From UBA6115 sp964534515 (GTDB lineage: Bacteria; Bacillota; Clostridia; Christensenellales; Aristaeellaceae): a DNA stretch of 8,353 bases. The notes below the pieces were generated by a model. The model saw nothing but the letters and a program-made list of their open reading frames with translations. It had not been told where the DNA came from and did not search any database. The DNA lies in contig CAZHPW010000096.1 in the NCBI GenBank assembly GCA_964534515.1, positions 1-8,353 on the forward strand, given 5' to 3'. Position 1 is the first letter of the stretch; every line of letters begins with the position of its first letter. This document shows positions 5,973 to 8,353 of the stretch, one piece after another. A program made the position numbers and the translations under genes.

Positions 5973-8096
5973 ATGAGTGTCATGTTACCATTGATGGTTG
6001 CTCTCCCCTTCCTGGCGGCTGTCCCGTCTTATTTCCTGTGCCGAAAGAAGGCCTACACAGGCCTTGGCTTCATGAGCCTGGTTGCCCTTATCGTCACGGC
6101 CCTGGCTGCCTTCCTGTTTATCAACCTGAAGGAAACCATCGTTTATTCGGCTGAGCGAATCGTTGGATTTGGCCTGAACTTCAAGGCGGATGGCTTCAGG
6201 TCTCTGTATGTGCTGATAGCCGCCTTCATGTGGCTGATGACCTCCCTGTTCACGCCCCAATACCTGGCGCATGGACCTGCCCATGGCCGATACAGCCTCT
6301 ACACCCTTTTAACCTTCGGCGCAACGGTCGGCGTCTTCCTGTCCGATGACCTGATTACCGCCTTCCTCTTCTTTGAGATTCTCTCCTTCACCAGTTATTG
6401 CTGGGTTATCCATGAGGAAACCACCGGCGCCATGCGGGCCGGTCAAACGTATCTGGCCATCGCCATCTTAGGCGGCATGACCATGCTCATGGGGCTGATG
6501 ATGCTGCAAATCAAAGCCGGCAGCCTGCGCTTTGATGACCTGGCGACGATTACCAAGACCATCTCAAGAAGTGAGCTTTATCTACCCGGCATATTAATTC
6601 TGATCGGCTTTGGGGCTAAGGCCGGTATGTTCCCGCTCCACGTCTGGCTGCCCAAGGCCCACCCGGTTGCCCCGGCTCCGGCCAGTGCTCTGCTGAGCGG
6701 TATCCTGACCAAAATCGGCGTCTTCGGCATCTTGGTCATTTCTTCCAGGCTGTTCTTTGATGACCCTGTCTGGGGGCGTCTGCTCCTTTCTTTGGGCCTT
6801 ATCAACATGCTCCTGGGCGCTTTGCTGGCTTTGTTCTCAACTGACCTGAAGCGTACCCTGGCCTGCTCTTCCATGAGCCAAATTGGGTTCATCCTGTTTG
6901 GCGTTGGCACCCAGGCCTTGCTTGGCGAGCACAACGCGCTGGCCGCTCAAGGCACCGTTTTACACATGCTCAATCATAGTCTGATTAAGCTGGCTCTGTT
7001 TATGGCCGCGGGCGTGGTCTACATCAATGCCCACTCTTTGGATTTGAACGAAATCAGGGGTTACGGACGCAAGCGTCATGGCCTGAAACTGATTTTCCTA
7101 GTCGGCGCGGCTTCCATCAGCGGCATCCCCTTCTTCAGCGGGTACGCGTCCAAAACGCTGCTTCATGAAGGCATCATCGAGTACATCCATCACCTGCAGG
7201 ACCATGGCCAAAATGCCTTGCTTTATCAAGGCGCTGAATGGCTCTTTGTCATCACCGGCGGCTTGACCTTCTGCTACATGCTGAAGCTGTTCATCGCCAT
7301 CTTCATTGAAAAACATCCCACCAAACAGGCAGAGTACGACAAAGCCGGTTCTTCCATGACCTGGCTGTCAGCCATCGCCCTGGGCGGTTCCGCCCTGGTG
7401 CTTTTCCTGATTGGCCTGTACCCGGAAGGCGTCCTGACATGGCTAGCCAATCGTTCCCTGCCCTTCTTGATGGCGCATGAGCCGGAGCATCACGTTGTCT
7501 ACCTGGCCTGGGTCAATCTGTCCGGCGGCTTGAAATCACTGGCCATCGGTCTCCTGCTCTATATCTTTGTGGTCCGCAACCTGCTGTATGTCAAAGACCA
7601 GAACGATCAGAAGAACTACATCAACCCCTGGCCGACTTGGCTTGACCTTGAAAACAGCCTGTATCGCCCTTTGACCAACGCCGTTGTGAGCATCGGCACC
7701 TTCTTTGCCAGAGCCTTTGACTCGGCAGAAAAGGTCGCGCATGGGGTTCAGATTGTTTTCACTTTCCTAACCCGGCTTTTGGACACCCTGGTTGACGGCA
7801 TCTCCGTCCTCTTGCTGCGCACCATTTTAAAACCTGTGTATGAGACCAACACCATGGTGCCCATCGGCAACCGTTTCACCTGGAATCTGGGCCGCGCAGC
7901 CGACGTCACCTCCGGCGCGATTCGCAAGGTGTTTGGCATGCGCGCCAAGGAAGACCACTACTATGTCAGGCTCTACGCTCACGTCTGGTCCAATATCAGC
8001 GCGACGCTGCGCCGCCTGCTGCGCACCCTCTCCTTCGGGCTCATCCTCTTCGCCCTGGGCGTTGTGCTCCTGCTGGCCATCATGCTCATCAAGTAA
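5973..8096 (+). CDS. NuoL/HyfB-like antiporter subunit with long C-terminal extension (fourth of four)
   Basis: A 707-residue membrane protein. Residues 1 to about 445 form the antiporter core, with E135 in TM5 (FLFFEILSF), K216 in TM7 (GAKAGMFPLHVWLP), K247 in TM8 (GILTKIGV), H331, H335 and K339 in one helix (LHMLNHSLIKLALF), and K394 in TM12 (SGYASKTLL). The H-x3-H-x3-K spacing and the S-G-Y-A-S-K motif resemble NuoL. Hydrophobic helices follow at about 465-481 and 519-537. Next come about 145 mostly amphipathic residues (540-684) and a final helix at 685-706. NuoL has a comparable ending: a lateral helix, then a last membrane helix. No DUF4040 motif is present in the C-terminus, and MbhD and MbhE are separate genes here, so this is not a full MrpA. 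It is probably the distal subunit of the membrane arm (inference). It is the last gene before the terminator. Confidence 0.87.
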   Translation: MSVMLPLMVALPFLAAVPSYFLCRKKAYTGLGFMSLVALIVTALAAFLFINLKETIVYSAERIVGFGLNFKADGFRSLYVLIAAFMWLMTSLFTPQYLAHGPAHGRYSLYTLLTFGATVGVFLSDDLITAFLFFEILSFTSYCWVIHEETTGAMRAGQTYLAIAILGGMTMLMGLMMLQIKAGSLRFDDLATITKTISRSELYLPGILILIGFGAKAGMFPLHVWLPKAHPVAPAPASALLSGILTKIGVFGILVISSRLFFDDPVWGRLLLSLGLINMLLGALLALFSTDLKRTLACSSMSQIGFILFGVGTQALLGEHNALAAQGTVLHMLNHSLIKLALFMAAGVVYINAHSLDLNEIRGYGRKRHGLKLIFLVGAASISGIPFFSGYASKTLLHEGIIEYIHHLQDHGQNALLYQGAEWLFVITGGLTFCYMLKLFIAIFIEKHPTKQAEYDKAGSSMTWLSAIALGGSALVLFLIGLYPEGVLTWLANRSLPFLMAHEPEHHVVYLAWVNLSGGLKSLAIGLLLYIFVVRNLLYVKDQNDQKNYINPWPTWLDLENSLYRPLTNAVVSIGTFFARAFDSAEKVAHGVQIVFTFLTRLLDTLVDGISVLLLRTILKPVYETNTMVPIGNRFTWNLGRAADVTSGAIRKVFGMRAKEDHYYVRLYAHVWSNISATLRRLLRTLSFGLILFALGVVLLLAIMLIK

Positions 8097-8108
8097 CAAA
8101 TCATAAAA

Positions 8109-8154
8109 CAAATAACAAACCCCGCAAGGCATCTGCCGCGGGGTTTGTTATTTG
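8109..8154. terminator. Bidirectional intrinsic terminator between convergent genes
   Basis: A perfect 17-base inverted repeat pairs 8109-8125 with 8138-8154; its core is ACCCCGC/GCGGGGT. The 12-base interior can add three more pairs (GGC/GCC, 8128-8130 with 8135-8137), leaving a four-base ATCT loop. The outer stem is A-rich on one side and T-rich on the other, and T-rich sequence follows on both strands. It begins 12 bases after the stop of the last operon gene and lies 19 bases beyond the stop of the minus-strand gene, so it can serve both. Confidence 0.85.
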
Positions 8155-8173
8155 TATACCGAAAGTGGGTTTG

Positions 8174-8353
8174 CTACTCAACCACTTCGCCTGTCATGCT
8201 CTGCCAGGCTTTTCTGATAGCGCGCTGGTTGCTGGCGCCATAGTCGGGGTCATTCCTGTTCACCTCGGCCGTGTCTCTCAGGAAATGAATACACAGGTGT
8301 CCGCCAAAGCCATTGGCGCTGACAGCGCCGGTCAAGTGCGGCCTGTTGTGCAT
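8174..8353 (-). CDS. Hypothetical protein, C-terminal fragment
   Basis: A minus-strand frame is open from the window edge to TAG at 8176-8174, giving 59 residues; a Met codon lies exactly at the edge but is probably internal. Visible pieces are HNRPHLTGAV, NGFGGHLCIHFLRD and DPDYGASNQRAIRKAW, a soluble, non-membrane composition unlike the operon's proteins. From memory, similar endings (a G-H-x-x-x-H-F motif and then an N/D-Q-containing helix) occur at the C-terminus of secreted or cell-wall proteins of Bacillota, but I cannot confirm this. The frame ends 19 bases from a strong terminator in the proper orientation, which supports a real gene end. Its function is unknown and it is probably unrelated to the antiporter operon. 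Confidence 0.65.
   Translation of the reverse strand: MHNRPHLTGAVSANGFGGHLCIHFLRDTAEVNRNDPDYGASNQRAIRKAWQSMTGEVVE

Noticed and set aside
3671..6634. Shared 14-base stretch (GCCGGTATGTTCCC at 3671 and 6621) as a DNA repeat
   Set aside because: It encodes the same conserved TM7 motif (AGMFP) in two paralogues. The flanking DNA diverges, so this is protein conservation, not a mobile or recombining repeat.
5973..8096. Calling the last gene MrpA
   Set aside because: MrpA ends with regions equivalent to MbhD and MbhE. These are separate genes here, and their motifs are absent from this protein's C-terminus.

Overview
The window is almost entirely one plus-strand operon. It encodes the membrane arm of an Mrp/Mbh-type cation/proton antiporter complex, the family related to the membrane arms of complex I and group 4 [NiFe] hydrogenases. 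Strong AGGAGG-type ribosome sites, a GC-rich but not extreme base composition by eye, a split mbhD/mbhE arrangement and tight gene packing suggest an anaerobic Bacillota (Clostridia-like) bacterium. A 10-base N run suggests a draft or metagenome-assembled scaffold. The taxonomic guess is inference.

Layout: the 3' end of an MbhD (DUF4040)-like gene (1-140) overlaps a fused MbhE-MnhB gene (133-1149). Next come an MrpC/NuoK-like gene (1163-1537) and four consecutive antiporter-like (NuoL/M/N, MrpA/D superfamily) genes at 1538-3034, 3057-4495 (broken by the N run), 4514-5959 and 5973-8096. The last is NuoL/HyfB-like, with a long C-terminal extension. A 17-bp perfect inverted repeat (8109-8154) closes the operon. 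Beyond it lies the 3' end of a convergent minus-strand gene of unknown function (8174-8353).

How the genes work together: in the Mbh and Mrp families, MbhD, MbhE, MnhB and MnhC form the small-subunit part of a membrane ion-translocation module, and the MrpD/NuoL-like subunits each carry one putative ion channel. All four large subunits here keep the charged channel residues: Glu in TM5, Lys in TM7, TM8 and about TM10, and Lys in TM12. All four could therefore be active. A normal Mrp complex has two such subunits (MrpA and MrpD), Mbh has one and complex I has three, so four in a row is the most notable feature. No hydrogenase, ferredoxin or quinone-module gene is seen between the small subunits and the terminator. 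Whether a redox module lies upstream cannot be told from this window.

Stretches without a gene are short (22 bases or fewer inside the operon, 77 bases at its end). I saw no tRNA, rRNA, CRISPR array, insertion sequence or riboswitch.
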